Position numbers and translations under genes: made by a program | Shown: positions 52,927 through 62,767 of the stretch, one piece after another | Layout of the letters: each line of letters begins with the position of its first letter | How positions within the stretch are numbered: position 1 is the stretch's first letter | Assembly (NCBI RefSeq): GCF_002933345.1 | Contig: NZ_PDKR01000003.1 | Coordinates: forward strand, 1 to 64,000 | Origin: Candidatus Pantoea edessiphila | GTDB lineage: Bacteria > Pseudomonadota > Gammaproteobacteria > Enterobacterales > Enterobacteriaceae | Reading direction: 5' to 3' | DNA: 64,000 nt | Notes under the pieces: model-generated | Seen by the model: the letters and a program-made list of their open reading frames with translations, nothing else | Database searches by the model: none | Told to the model about the DNA's origin: nothing

Positions 52927-53784
52927 ATGATAAAAAAAACACAAGCTATAACTTTCGCTCCATTAGGTAATTTAGAATCTTATATTCAGGCTGCAAATAT
53001 ACTACCTATGTTATCAGCAGAACAAGAAAAAATTTTAGCTAAACAATTACACTATCATGGAGATTTAGAATCAGCCAAGATATTAATTCTATCTCATTTA
53101 CGTTTTGTCGTCCATATAGCTCGTAACTATTCTGGATATGGGTTACCGCAAGCTGATCTAATACAAGAAGGAAATATTGGATTAATGAAAGCCGTAAGAA
53201 GATTTAATCCTGAAGTTGGTGTGCGATTAGTTTCTTTTGCTGTCCATTGGATTAAGGCTGAAATTCATGAATATGTTTTACGTAATTGGCGTATTGTAAA
53301 AGTAGCGACCACAAAAGCACAACGTAAGCTATTCTTTAATCTTAGAAAGAGTAAAAAACATTTGGGATGGTTTAACCAAAATGAAGTAGAAATGGTAGCA
53401 CGGGAATTAGGAGTAAGTAGTAAAGATGTCCGTGAAATGGAATCTCGTATGGCTGCTCAAGACATGACTTTTGATTTATGTAATAATGATGAAAATAATG
53501 AAGATAAATCTATGGCACCAGTACTTTATCTTCAAGATAAAAGTTCTGATTTTGCTAATGGTATTGAAGAAAATAACTGGGAATTACATGCAGCAGATAA
53601 ATTAAGTTACGCATTAGAAAGTTTAGATGAGCGTAGTAGGCATATTATACGCACTCGTTGGCTTGAAGAGGATAGTAAAACAACACTTCAAGAACTAGCT
53701 AATAAATACGGAGTTTCAGCCGAACGCGTGCGTCAACTTGAAAAAAATGCCATGAAAAAACTTAGACTAGCAATTGAGTCATGA
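52927..53784 (+). CDS. rpoH: RNA polymerase sigma factor RpoH (sigma-32)
   Basis: Heat-shock sigma factor. Region 2 has [20 protein letters not shown] and [19 protein letters not shown]. The RpoH box [13 protein letters not shown] is near 132-144. Region 4 has [20 protein letters not shown]. Its 285 residues match E. coli (284). A strong ribosome binding site (AAAGGAG) precedes the ATG. With RpoD it leaves two sigma factors visible in this window. Confidence 0.97.
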   Translation: MIKKTQAITFAPLGNLESYIQAANILPMLSAEQEKILAKQLHYHGDLESAKILILSHLRFVVHIARNYSGYGLPQADLIQEGNIGLMKAVRRFNPEVGVRLVSFAVHWIKAEIHEYVLRNWRIVKVATTKAQRKLFFNLRKSKKHLGWFNQNEVEMVARELGVSSKDVREMESRMAAQDMTFDLCNNDENNEDKSMAPVLYLQDKSSDFANGIEENNWELHAADKLSYALESLDERSRHIIRTRWLEEDSKTTLQELANKYGVSAERVRQLEKNAMKKLRLAIES

Positions 53785-54051
53785 AAATTACAAGATTATT
53801 ATTATAGTAATCTTTTTTTAAGTATTAAATATTCATTAATATGATGTTAATTGGAAAAAAAAGATATTTTTAAAACTCAGTCTTTTATATCAATTATCAA
53901 AATAATAAGAGTCTATTCAAAATTATTTTTACTAAAAAATATTATTTTTACTAAAAAATCATATTATAGATATTTAAAATATCTATAATAGATAAAAAAT
54001 ATATTACCTAATATTGTAATTGCTTTTTAATTCAATTAAAATTTAATTAAA

Positions 54052-54645
54052 TTAAACTTTTAAGTAAACTCTAATACCATCTAAAAACATTTGTGTTGCC
54101 AACATAACTAAAATTAATCCCATTAAACGTTCTAATGCATTTACACCTTTTTCCCCCAGTATTCGTAAAAAAAGTTCTGAAAGCAATAAAATTGTTAATG
54201 TTATTCCCCATGCAATTAACATTGAAACTATAATAATATATATTTGATTTACATATTGATGTGCTAGCATCATTAAAGTTGCTAATAGGGATGGTCCTGC
54301 AACTAATGGTATTGCTAAGGGAACTAAAAATGGTTCTTCACCAGCAGGTAAGCCTGTATTGTTATCTTCATAAGAAGGAAAAATCATTTTAATAGCTATT
54401 AAAAATAGAATAACGCCTCCAGATATTGATACTGATTCAGTACGTAAATTTAAAAAATTTAATATTGTTTCTCCAGAAAACAAAAATAATAACATAATAA
54501 TTAAGGAGATTATCATTTCACGAATTAAAATAATTTGCCTTCGTTTAGGTTCAATATATTTTAAAATTGACATAAAAATAGGTAAATTACCTAAGGGATC
54601 CATAATTAATAGTAATAATATTGTTCCAGAAATTATCTCATTCAT
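54052..54645 (-). CDS. yhgN: MarC-family inner membrane protein YhgN
   Basis: Six-helix inner membrane protein of the MarC/UPF0056 family, function uncertain. The 197 residues equal E. coli YhgN. Motifs are MDPLGNLPIFMSILK near 18-32, SISGGVILFLIAIKMIFPS near 72-90, GEEPFLVPLAIPLVAGPSLL, and EKGVNALERLMGLILVMLAT near the end. It is divergent from asd as in E. coli. Confidence 0.94.
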   Translation of the reverse strand: MNEIISGTILLLLIMDPLGNLPIFMSILKYIEPKRRQIILIREMIISLIIMLLFLFSGETILNFLNLRTESVSISGGVILFLIAIKMIFPSYEDNNTGLPAGEEPFLVPLAIPLVAGPSLLATLMMLAHQYVNQIYIIIVSMLIAWGITLTILLLSELFLRILGEKGVNALERLMGLILVMLATQMFLDGIRVYLKV

Positions 54646-54862
54646 TTATTTTACACCTTAATTTTTTAATATAATTTATTAATTGTTAATTAGCTAAAAT
54701 TAGTATTTTTTTAAAATTATTCTATTAATAGAAATTAACATAATTTATAAAGTTCTGGCTATTTGTAAATTTAATTATTACACATAGCTAAGTAAAATTA
54801 ATATTTTAGTATTGCCTTTAAAAAATAAATTGAACATTCAAATAATCCATATGGGAGATAAC

Positions 54863-55969
54863 ATGAAAAATGTTGGTTTTGTTGGTTGGCGTGGCATGGT
54901 TGGTTCAGTATTAATGTCCCGAATGATTGAAGAAAATGATTTTAACATGATTAACTCTATCTTCTTTTCTACATCACAACAAGGAAAACTATCTCCAAAT
55001 TTTGGTGGTAATTTTAATAGTGTTCTTCAAGATGCTTTTAATATAGAACATTTAGAAATGTTAGATATCATCATTACTTGCCAAGGCAGTGAATATACTA
55101 AAGAAATTTATCCTAAATTAAGAAGTATAGGATGGCAAGGTTATTGGATAGATACCTCATCTGTATTACGTATGGCAAAAGATGTCATTATTGTTCTTGA
55201 TCCGGTAAATTGCCATACAATTAGTGAAGGAATAAACAATGGTATTAAAACTTTTGTTGGTGGTAATTGTACTGTAAGTTTAATGTTAATGTCATTGGCC
55301 GGTTTATTTTCTCACAATCTAATTGATTGGATATCAGTTGCAACTTATCAAGCTGCTTCTGGCAGTGGTGCTCGTCATATGAAAGAATTGTTAATACAAA
55401 TGGGAGCAATATATAACCATGTAGCAGAATCTTTAAATAATCCAACAAGCTTGATTTTGGACATTGAAAGAAAAATTGCTAAATTTACCTATTCTGGTTT
55501 TTTACCAATTGATAATTTTGGTGTACCTATAGTGAATAATTTAATTCCTTGGATAGATAAAAAATTAGAAAATGGTCAAAGCAGAGAAGAATGGAAAGGG
55601 CAAGCAGAAACTAATAAAATTCTTAACACTAAAACCATTATTCCAATTGACGGATTATGTGTTCGTATTGGTACGTTACGTTGTCATAGTCAAGCATTTA
55701 CTATTAAACTAAATAAAAATATACCATTGGAACAGGTAGAAGAAATAATAGATTCACATAATAAATGGGTTAAGGTTATCAAAAACGATCAAGATCCAAC
55801 TATGCATCAATTAACACCAGCTGCAGTAACTGGTACATTATTGATTCCAGTTGGTCGAATAAGAAAACTAAATATTGGTTCAACATATTATTCTGCTTTT
55901 ACTGTTGGTGATCAACTTCTATGGGGTGCAGCGGAACCAATACGCAGAATGTTACGTTTGTTAATTTAA
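54863..55969 (+). CDS. asd: Aspartate-semialdehyde dehydrogenase
   Basis: Reduces aspartyl phosphate to the semialdehyde at the branch to lysine/diaminopimelate, threonine and methionine. NADP motif [14 protein letters not shown] opens the protein. The catalytic Cys lies in [15 protein letters not shown], and [20 protein letters not shown] carries the active-site His. The start ATG 54863 is chosen because GGGAGAT lies just upstream and MKNVGF matches known starts; an in-frame extension to 54812 is not conserved. It is 368 residues (E. coli 367). Confidence 0.97.
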   Translation: MKNVGFVGWRGMVGSVLMSRMIEENDFNMINSIFFSTSQQGKLSPNFGGNFNSVLQDAFNIEHLEMLDIIITCQGSEYTKEIYPKLRSIGWQGYWIDTSSVLRMAKDVIIVLDPVNCHTISEGINNGIKTFVGGNCTVSLMLMSLAGLFSHNLIDWISVATYQAASGSGARHMKELLIQMGAIYNHVAESLNNPTSLILDIERKIAKFTYSGFLPIDNFGVPIVNNLIPWIDKKLENGQSREEWKGQAETNKILNTKTIIPIDGLCVRIGTLRCHSQAFTIKLNKNIPLEQVEEIIDSHNKWVKVIKNDQDPTMHQLTPAAVTGTLLIPVGRIRKLNIGSTYYSAFTVGDQLLWGAAEPIRRMLRLLI

Positions 55970-56133
55970 TAGATAAAATACAGACTAATTATTATTTTTA
56001 ATAATAAGATATTATTACATAATTAATGTTACTTAAATAATATCTTCAAATTTATTGATCTAAATATTTGCAATCTTACTGTATTTTAATTATTTTTTGA
56101 TAAAAATAAATGAATTTTGAATAATAATTTTTA

Positions 56134-56712
56134 TTAAAAATAAGAATGTCTACCATGCTGATGTTCAGTATTATCAATAACTCCTTTTAAAACAGGAAAA
56201 GCTATCATTAATGCTTTTTCCACACTATCTTTTAAGGTAACGTTTATCATTGCGCATCCATTACATCCACCTCCAAATTGTAATACAGCATAATTATCAT
56301 CAGTAATTTCAACTAATGACACATATCCGCCATGTTCAGCTAATTGTGGATTAATTTGCGTATACAATAGATATTCTATCTGCTTATTAATAGGTGCATT
56401 TTCAGGCAGTTTATGCACTTTTGTAGCATTTGGTGCTTTTAATGTCAGCTGAGATCCAAATTTATCTACTACTAAATCGATCTCTGCTTCTTTTAGATAA
56501 GGTAAGCTTATTTCATCGATATAAATAGATAATTTTTCAAAATTTAATTCAGTGTCTGTATCTTTAATAGTATGTGGTTGACAGTAAGAAACACTACATT
56601 CAGCATTAGGTGTACCTGGATTATTAATAAATATTCTAATTTGTGTTCCATCTTTTTGTTTATTCAATAATTTTAAAAAATGTTTTTTAGCAGAATCAGT
56701 TATTTTAATCAT
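56134..56712 (-). CDS. nfuA: Fe-S biogenesis scaffold/carrier NfuA
   Basis: Delivers 4Fe-4S clusters to target proteins under stress. The N-terminal A-type-like domain (degenerate IscA fold, [15 protein letters not shown]) is followed by the Nfu domain with the cluster CX2C in [18 protein letters not shown]. The end matches [16 protein letters not shown] of enterobacteria. Its 192 residues match E. coli (191). It is divergent from bioH; gntX has been lost between them. Confidence 0.96.
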   Translation of the reverse strand: MIKITDSAKKHFLKLLNKQKDGTQIRIFINNPGTPNAECSVSYCQPHTIKDTDTELNFEKLSIYIDEISLPYLKEAEIDLVVDKFGSQLTLKAPNATKVHKLPENAPINKQIEYLLYTQINPQLAEHGGYVSLVEITDDNYAVLQFGGGCNGCAMINVTLKDSVEKALMIAFPVLKGVIDNTEHQHGRHSYF

Positions 56713-57021
56713 TGATAATTACTCAATTTCAGATCAAAATATTTTGGAAAAAACTATTATTAAAATAAATATAGTTTATCCATTTAACATATTTTGCATT
56801 ATTATTAGTCCTAAATAAATAATAAATAATTATTTGCTTAATTACATTGATTATACATAAAATTATGACTATCTCAAATATAAAATAGATTTTATTTAAA
56901 ATAATATAACTTAATTACGTTTTAACTAATTTATAAATAATAAATAGCAACACATAATTAAAAATTAATATCTTCATTCAGGATTTTTATTATGTATTTT
57001 TTAATATTTAATTGATTTCAA
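56713..57021. other. Divergent spacer between nfuA and bioH
   Basis: About 310 AT-rich bases at the position of gntX. A ribosome-binding-site-like AGGA at 56980 precedes an ATG at 56992 that opens a 7-codon frame ending at TGA 57013-57015, in the same phase as bioH. No gntX remnant was read. Confidence 0.45.
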
Positions 57022-57789
57022 ATGTATTATTATACTTGTGGCAAAGGTACAATAAATCTTGTTTTACTGCATGGTTGGGCTCTTAATGCAGAAATATGGA
57101 ATGAGATTGTTCCGTGCCTTAGTGCAAACTTTTGCTTGCATATATTTGATTTACCAGGTTATGGACGTAGTCAAAATTTGTCTGCTTTAACTTTAAATGA
57201 TATGGCAATTCAATTATTACCATTTATACCTTATCAATCAATCTTAATTGGATGGTCTCTAGGAGGATTAGTGGCTATGAAATTAGCTTTGATTAAGCCT
57301 GAAGTATTAGGTGGGATTATTACTGTAGCATCATCACCAAGATTTATTGCTGCAAAATCTTGGCCAGGTATAAAATTGAATGTATTTAAAAATTTTCAAT
57401 TTCATATTCAGAAAGATTTACAAAAAACAATAGATCGTTTTTTATTATTACAAACATTAGGTTCAAATAGAAGTTATTTTGATGTTTTAACATTAAAAAA
57501 AGCAATATTTTCTCAACCTATTACGCCTGCTGAAGTACTAAATAATGGTTTAAAAATTTTAACTGAAACAGATATGCGTACGAAATTACCTTTAATTAAA
57601 ATACCATTTTTACGTATTTACGGCTACTTAGATAATTTAGTACCACGTTGTATTTCACCTATTTTAGATAAAATTGTTTCGCTATCTAATTCTATTATAA
57701 TGGAAAAAGCAGCACATGCTCCCTTTATTTCTCATCCTGATAAGTTTTGCAAATATATTACTGATTTTATCAAAAAAATAGATTTCTAA
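57022..57789 (+). CDS. bioH: Pimeloyl-[acyl-carrier protein] methyl ester esterase
   Basis: Removes the methyl group from pimeloyl-ACP methyl ester, releasing the biotin precursor. It is an alpha/beta hydrolase: LVLLHGWALNAEIWN at the start, IFDLPGYGRS, nucleophile elbow IGWSLGG with Ser79, GYLDNLVPR with the acid, and KAAHAPFISHP with the His. Its 255 residues match E. coli (256). The start at 57022 has no clear ribosome binding site. Confidence 0.95.
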   Translation: MYYYTCGKGTINLVLLHGWALNAEIWNEIVPCLSANFCLHIFDLPGYGRSQNLSALTLNDMAIQLLPFIPYQSILIGWSLGGLVAMKLALIKPEVLGGIITVASSPRFIAAKSWPGIKLNVFKNFQFHIQKDLQKTIDRFLLLQTLGSNRSYFDVLTLKKAIFSQPITPAEVLNNGLKILTETDMRTKLPLIKIPFLRIYGYLDNLVPRCISPILDKIVSLSNSIIMEKAAHAPFISHPDKFCKYITDFIKKIDF

Positions 57790-57816
57790 TTAACTATACT
57801 TTTATGTTTATTCGTA

Positions 57817-57855
57817 TTAAATTAACATAAAATTATATGTTTTATGTTAATTTAA
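57817..57855 (+). terminator. 16-bp perfect AT-rich hairpin after bioH
   Basis: TTAAATTAACATAAAA at 57817-57832 pairs perfectly with 57840-57855 around a seven-base loop, starting 28 bases past the bioH stop. One G-C pair. The right arm begins with TTTT. Probable terminator by position and strength. Confidence 0.55.
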
Positions 57856-57935
57856 AATCAATACATACGAAAATTTTAAAAATTAATACAATTAATTTTT
57901 AAAAATTATTAAAGCCATAAATTTTGATATTAACA

Positions 57936-58502
57936 ATGAAAAAAAAAATAGAAAAACCTAATATTACTAACGTAAAAACAATAGCTTGTTCTAAATTATT
58001 TGAAATAGAATCAGTAGATTTAATTTTTAGCAATGGTGAACATCGCGTTTATGAACGTATTAAAGCATCTAATTTTGAAACAGTTATTATTATACCAATT
58101 ATTGATAATAATTTAATTTTAATTCAAGAATATGCTGTAGGTTCAGAAAGTTATACAATTGGTTTTCCCAAAGGTTTAATTAATTTTGGTGAATCAATAA
58201 AGGAAGCTGCAAATCGTGAACTTAAAGAAGAGATAGGATTTGGTGCTAATCAATTGGAATTAATTGGTAAAATAACTATTACACCTTCCTATCTCTATAG
58301 CATAAGCAATATTGTACTAGCTCAAAGTCTTTATAAAAAAAAACTAATAGGAGACGAACCAGAACCAATAATTATACATTATTGGTCTATACATAATATG
58401 TTGGAATTACTAAAAGAATCAAATTTTTGTGAATCACGAAACGTAAGTACTCTATTTATTGCACGCGAATGGTTAGTAAAAAAAGGTCTTATAAACTATT
58501 AA
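57936..58502 (+). CDS. nudE: ADP compounds hydrolase NudE (Nudix)
   Basis: Nudix hydrolase that splits ADP-ribose, NADH and diadenosine polyphosphates. The Nudix box GLINFGESIKEAANRELKEE continues to IGF near 90-112 (GX5EX7REX2EEXG present). LIQEYAVGSESYTIGFPKG precedes it, and ESRNVSTLFIAREWL ends the protein. Start ATG 57936 fits the family better than TTG 57924. It is 188 residues (E. coli 186). Confidence 0.94.
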   Translation: MKKKIEKPNITNVKTIACSKLFEIESVDLIFSNGEHRVYERIKASNFETVIIIPIIDNNLILIQEYAVGSESYTIGFPKGLINFGESIKEAANRELKEEIGFGANQLELIGKITITPSYLYSISNIVLAQSLYKKKLIGDEPEPIIIHYWSIHNMLELLKESNFCESRNVSTLFIAREWLVKKGLINY

Positions 58503-58945
58503 AAATAATTTTTAATAGTTGCCTAACTTAATTTTTCACTTATTAATTAATAATCAAAATATTAATATGGATTCGAAATCATTAATTTCAATAATTTAAA
58601 AATTATGACAAATAAATTAAAAATTAAATATTAATATTTCTTTATCAATAATCGAAACTGACAATAATTTATTGTCTTTTAGTAAAAATTTTATTTATCT
58701 AAATTTTAAAATTATTTTTTGTAAATAATACTATTAATATAAAATTTAATGTGCAATAATTGTTATAAATTTTAAAAAACATTAATAATGTTATAGATAG
58801 TATGAATTAGTTGTCTATGGGTCTTAGGTATTTTAATGATTATATAACAGAGTTGATAATTATATGTGTTTTAATTCCTTTACCTTTCCAGGGTTTAATC
58901 ATAATTTCTGGATATTATTAATAAATTTCATTCATATCAAACAAT
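58503..58945. other. AT-rich spacer at the lost mrcA position
   Basis: About 440 bases between nudE and aroK, where E. coli has mrcA and the hof genes. No penicillin-binding protein fragment could be read. It must hold the aroK promoter. Confidence 0.5.
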
Positions 58946-59476
58946 ATGGCAGATAAACGTAATATATTTCTAGTTGGACCGATGGGTGCTGGAAAGAGCA
59001 CTATTGGTCGTTATTTGGCTCAACAACTGAATATGGAATTTTTTGATTCAGATCAAGAAATTGAAAAACGTACTGGAGCGGATATAAGTTGGGTTTTTGA
59101 TGTTGAAGGAGAAGAAGGATTTCGTGATCGTGAAGAAAAAATTATAAATGAACTTACTGGGAAACAAGGAATTGTTCTTGCAACTGGAGGAGGGTCTATT
59201 AAATCACAAAAAAATAGAAGTTGTCTTTCAGCTCGTGGAATTGTAGTTTATTTAAAAACAACAATAGAAAAACAATTATCACGTACTCAACATGATAAAA
59301 AGCGTCCATTATTACAACAAATTAATCTATCTCCCAGCAAAATACTTAAATCATTAGCTGAAGAACGTAATCCTTTGTATATGGAAATAGCTGATCTTAC
59401 AATTAGTACTGATAATCAAAACACAAAAATCGTAGCAAATCAAATTATCTATATGTTAGAAAAAGAAATAATTTAA
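58946..59476 (+). CDS. aroK: Shikimate kinase I
   Basis: Phosphorylates shikimate, the fifth step of the pathway. P-loop [12 protein letters not shown] is at 11-22. The shikimate-binding [20 protein letters not shown] follows, then FRDREE and LATGGGSI. The lid region contains KKRPLL. Its 176 residues match E. coli (173). It is 41 bases before aroB and probably in the same operon. Confidence 0.97.
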   Translation: MADKRNIFLVGPMGAGKSTIGRYLAQQLNMEFFDSDQEIEKRTGADISWVFDVEGEEGFRDREEKIINELTGKQGIVLATGGGSIKSQKNRSCLSARGIVVYLKTTIEKQLSRTQHDKKRPLLQQINLSPSKILKSLAEERNPLYMEIADLTISTDNQNTKIVANQIIYMLEKEII

Positions 59477-59517
59477 AACTTAGTAAAGTTAATAAATTTT
59501 ATCAGGTATTTAATTTT

Positions 59518-60621
59518 ATGGAAAAAATTACTGTTTCATTAGGAAACAGAACTTACCCAGTTATCATATCTAATGGATTATTTAAGGATTTAAATTCCTT
59601 TTGGTGTTTAAAAGCCAATGATAAGGTTATGATAGTAACCAATCAAACTTTATCCCCAATATATTTAAACGAATTTATAATATTATTGAAAAATTTAAGG
59701 ATAAAAGTTGATTATATAATTTTACCTGATGGTGAGAAATATAAAAATCTTGAAACTGTTAATCAAATTATTAGTTCTCTGTTAAAGCAATCACATGGTC
59801 GTAATACAATTTTAATTGCTTTAGGAGGGGGTGTTATTGGTGATATAACTGGTTTTACTGCAGCTATATATCAGCGAGGTGTTCGTTTTATTCAAATACC
59901 AACAACTTTACTTGCTCAAATAGATGCATCTATTGGTGGAAAAACAGGTGTTAATCATATATTGGGTAAAAATATGATTGGTGCTTTTCATCAACCAATT
60001 TCAGTAATTATCGATACTAAATTTTTATGTTCATTACCCTCACGTGAGTTCAGTTCAGGATTGGCAGAAGCGATTAAATATGGAATTATTTTAGATAACT
60101 TATTTTTTCATTGGCTTGAAAACAATATTGATTCACTAATGGCACTAGATGAAAACGCATTGATTTATTGTATTCGTAGATGTTGTGAATTAAAAGCTAA
60201 TATAGTTTCTATTGATGAACATGAAATAGGACATCGTTCAATTTTAAATTTAGGTCATACTTTCGGTCATGCGATTGAAACACATATGGGTTATGGTAAT
60301 TGGCTTCATGGTGAATCAATATCTGTTGGAATGGTTATGGCTGCATGTATAGCAGAACGTTTAGGTCAATTTAAAAAGAGTGATACTGAAAAAATTATTA
60401 ATCTATTAAAAAGAGCCAAATTACCAATACGTGGTCCAATAGAAATGGTTCCTAAAGATTATTTAACTTATATGATGAGAGATAAAAAAGTAATTTCCGA
60501 TAAACTCAGACTAATACTTCCTTTATCAATTGGAATGTCTGAAATACGTAATGGTATATCTAATGAGTTGATATTTGATGTGATTAACGAATGTCAAGAT
60601 TGTGCTTACATAGAAAATTAG
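59518..60621 (+). CDS. aroB: 3-dehydroquinate synthase
   Basis: Converts DAHP to 3-dehydroquinate with NAD and a metal. [11 protein letters not shown] near 73, [21 protein letters not shown] near 100, [22 protein letters not shown] near 130 and the metal histidines in [12 protein letters not shown] and [10 protein letters not shown] are all present. Its 367 residues match E. coli (362). damX and dam, which follow in E. coli, are missing before rpe. Confidence 0.97.
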   Translation: MEKITVSLGNRTYPVIISNGLFKDLNSFWCLKANDKVMIVTNQTLSPIYLNEFIILLKNLRIKVDYIILPDGEKYKNLETVNQIISSLLKQSHGRNTILIALGGGVIGDITGFTAAIYQRGVRFIQIPTTLLAQIDASIGGKTGVNHILGKNMIGAFHQPISVIIDTKFLCSLPSREFSSGLAEAIKYGIILDNLFFHWLENNIDSLMALDENALIYCIRRCCELKANIVSIDEHEIGHRSILNLGHTFGHAIETHMGYGNWLHGESISVGMVMAACIAERLGQFKKSDTEKIINLLKRAKLPIRGPIEMVPKDYLTYMMRDKKVISDKLRLILPLSIGMSEIRNGISNELIFDVINECQDCAYIEN

Positions 60622-60920
60622 ATATATAAATATTTTTCAATATATGAATAATAACACTTAAAAAGTGTAAAAATATAAAACTTATAAATATAGTTTGAAT
60701 AAAAAACTTAATAAGATTGTATGTTTATTAGTCTCAAAAATTATAATTTTTGTTATTTTTATAGATATAACCACCAACAACAAAAATGCAATACCAACAT
60801 AATATAAAATATTAAGCAAATTATTAAGTTAATAAATACCAAATGAACTATAAATAATAGTAAGTGTTAAAATTAATTTGTTATATGTGTTAATAATTTC
60901 AATAAAATAGGTAAATTTAG

Positions 60921-61604
60921 ATGAAAAAATATCTATTAGCTCCTTCAATACTATCAGCGGATTTTGCTAGATTAGGTGAGGACATCCTAAAGGTTTTAAA
61001 TTCTGGAGCAGATATAATTCATTTTGATGTTATGGATAATCATTACGTTCCTAATCTTACTATAGGTCCTATGGTTTTGAAATCATTGCGTGATTATGGA
61101 ATTTCTGCACCAATTGATGTACATCTTATGATAAAGCCTGTAGATGCGCTGATACCTGTTTTTGCTAAAGTTGGTTCTAATTATATTACATTTCATCCAG
61201 AAACTAGTGAAAATATTGACAGAACTATACAAATAATAAAAGAAAATGGCTGTAAAGCTGGATTAGTATTTAATCCAACTACTGTTCTCAACTACCTTGA
61301 TTACGTAATGGATAAATTAGACATAATTCTTCTTATGTCAGTAAATCCAGGTTTTAGTGGTCAATCTTTTATTCCTAATACGTTAGAAAAATTACGTGAA
61401 GTAAGACAAAGAATTGATAATAGTGGATATGATATTATTTTAGAGGTAGACGGTGGAATTAAGATAGATAATATTGGTGAAATAGCTAAAGCTGGAGCTG
61501 ATATGTTTGTTATAGGCTCTGCCATTTTTAATAACAATAATTATAAAAAAGTTATCGATAATATGAGACAAGAAATAGAAAAATATAACTTAATGAGTTA
61601 TTAA
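60921..61604 (+). CDS. rpe: Ribulose-phosphate 3-epimerase
   Basis: Interconverts ribulose 5-phosphate and xylulose 5-phosphate in the pentose phosphate pathway. TIM-barrel motifs are [38 protein letters not shown]-type [23 protein letters not shown] and [12 protein letters not shown]. Its 227 residues match E. coli (225). It also supplies the balance of ribulose 5-phosphate used by RibB. Confidence 0.97.
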   Translation: MKKYLLAPSILSADFARLGEDILKVLNSGADIIHFDVMDNHYVPNLTIGPMVLKSLRDYGISAPIDVHLMIKPVDALIPVFAKVGSNYITFHPETSENIDRTIQIIKENGCKAGLVFNPTTVLNYLDYVMDKLDIILLMSVNPGFSGQSFIPNTLEKLREVRQRIDNSGYDIILEVDGGIKIDNIGEIAKAGADMFVIGSAIFNNNNYKKVIDNMRQEIEKYNLMSY

Positions 61605-61768
61605 TTTTTCAGTAAACATTAATAATGTTGTTTTATAAAAGGAATTCATCTTATAAAATTTTCCCTTAATTATAAGCAATATTAATCGATATTATTGACT
61701 TATTAATAATTAGTAATATTTTTTCATTAAAAATCAAAGAGTTAATTTTCCTAGATTATTAGGATTTA

Positions 61769-62767
61769 ATGATGGAAAAATTTGTAGTTTTTAGTGGTGT
61801 TCAACCATCTGGTGAATTAACTATTGGTAATTATCTAGGTGCAATTAGTCAATGGGTTAAAATACAAAACGATTTTGAATGCATATATTGCATTGTGGAC
61901 TTACATACCTTAACTGTTCGCCAAAATCCTAAAACATTAAATAGATCTATTTTAGATACATTAGCTCTTTATTTAGCATGTGGCGTTGATCCTGATAAAA
62001 GTATTATTTTTATTCAATCTCATATAGCAGAACACACTCAACTTAATTGGATTTTGAGTTGTTTTTGTTATTACGGTGAACTTAATCGTATGACGCAATT
62101 TAAAAATAAATTAACTAGTGAAGATAAAATTAATTCAGGTATATTTAATTATCCAATATTAATGGCTGCTGATATTTTATTATACCAAACAAATAAAGTA
62201 CCTGTAGGTGAAGATCAAAAGCAACATATAGAATTAAGTCGTAAAATTGCTCAACGTTTTAATAGTATCTATGGAGATATTTTTAAAATTCCAGAACCAA
62301 TGATTTTAAAATTTGGATCAAAAATTTTGTCACTTACAGAAATAGAAAAAAAAATGTCTAAATCAGATCGCAATCGTAATAATGTTATTAGTCTTTTAGA
62401 AGATCCGCAATTTATAGAAAAAAAAATCAAGCGTGCAGTTACTGATTCCGATAATCCTCCTATAATTCGTTACGATATTAAAGAAAAAGCTGGTGTTTCA
62501 AATCTTCTCAATATATTATCAGGTATAACAGGTAAGAATGTATTTGAATTACAAAGTGATTTTCAAGGCAAAACTTATAACCAATTAAAATTAGTTGTTT
62601 CTAATGAAGTTTCTTTAATGTTATTAGAACTTCAGGAACGTTATCATTATTACCGTAATAATATACCTTTTCTTAAGCAAATAATAGACGAAGGAGCAAA
62701 TAAAGCTAAATTGAAAGCAAAAGAAACAATAATCAAAGTTTATAAAGCGATAGGTTTATGTTTTTAA
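61769..62767 (+). CDS. trpS: Tryptophanyl-tRNA synthetase
   Basis: Charges tRNA-Trp. It is a class I synthetase: the HIGH-like motif is in [39 protein letters not shown] binds substrate, and the KMSKS loop reads KKMSKSD near 201. Its 332 residues match E. coli (334). gph, between rpe and trpS in E. coli, is missing. Confidence 0.97.
   Translation: MMEKFVVFSGVQPSGELTIGNYLGAISQWVKIQNDFECIYCIVDLHTLTVRQNPKTLNRSILDTLALYLACGVDPDKSIIFIQSHIAEHTQLNWILSCFCYYGELNRMTQFKNKLTSEDKINSGIFNYPILMAADILLYQTNKVPVGEDQKQHIELSRKIAQRFNSIYGDIFKIPEPMILKFGSKILSLTEIEKKMSKSDRNRNNVISLLEDPQFIEKKIKRAVTDSDNPPIIRYDIKEKAGVSNLLNILSGITGKNVFELQSDFQGKTYNQLKLVVSNEVSLMLLELQERYHYYRNNIPFLKQIIDEGANKAKLKAKETIIKVYKAIGLCF

Noticed and set aside
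54812-54862. N-terminal extension of asd
   Set aside because: Begins at TTG without a ribosome binding site and adds 17 unconserved residues before MKNVGF.
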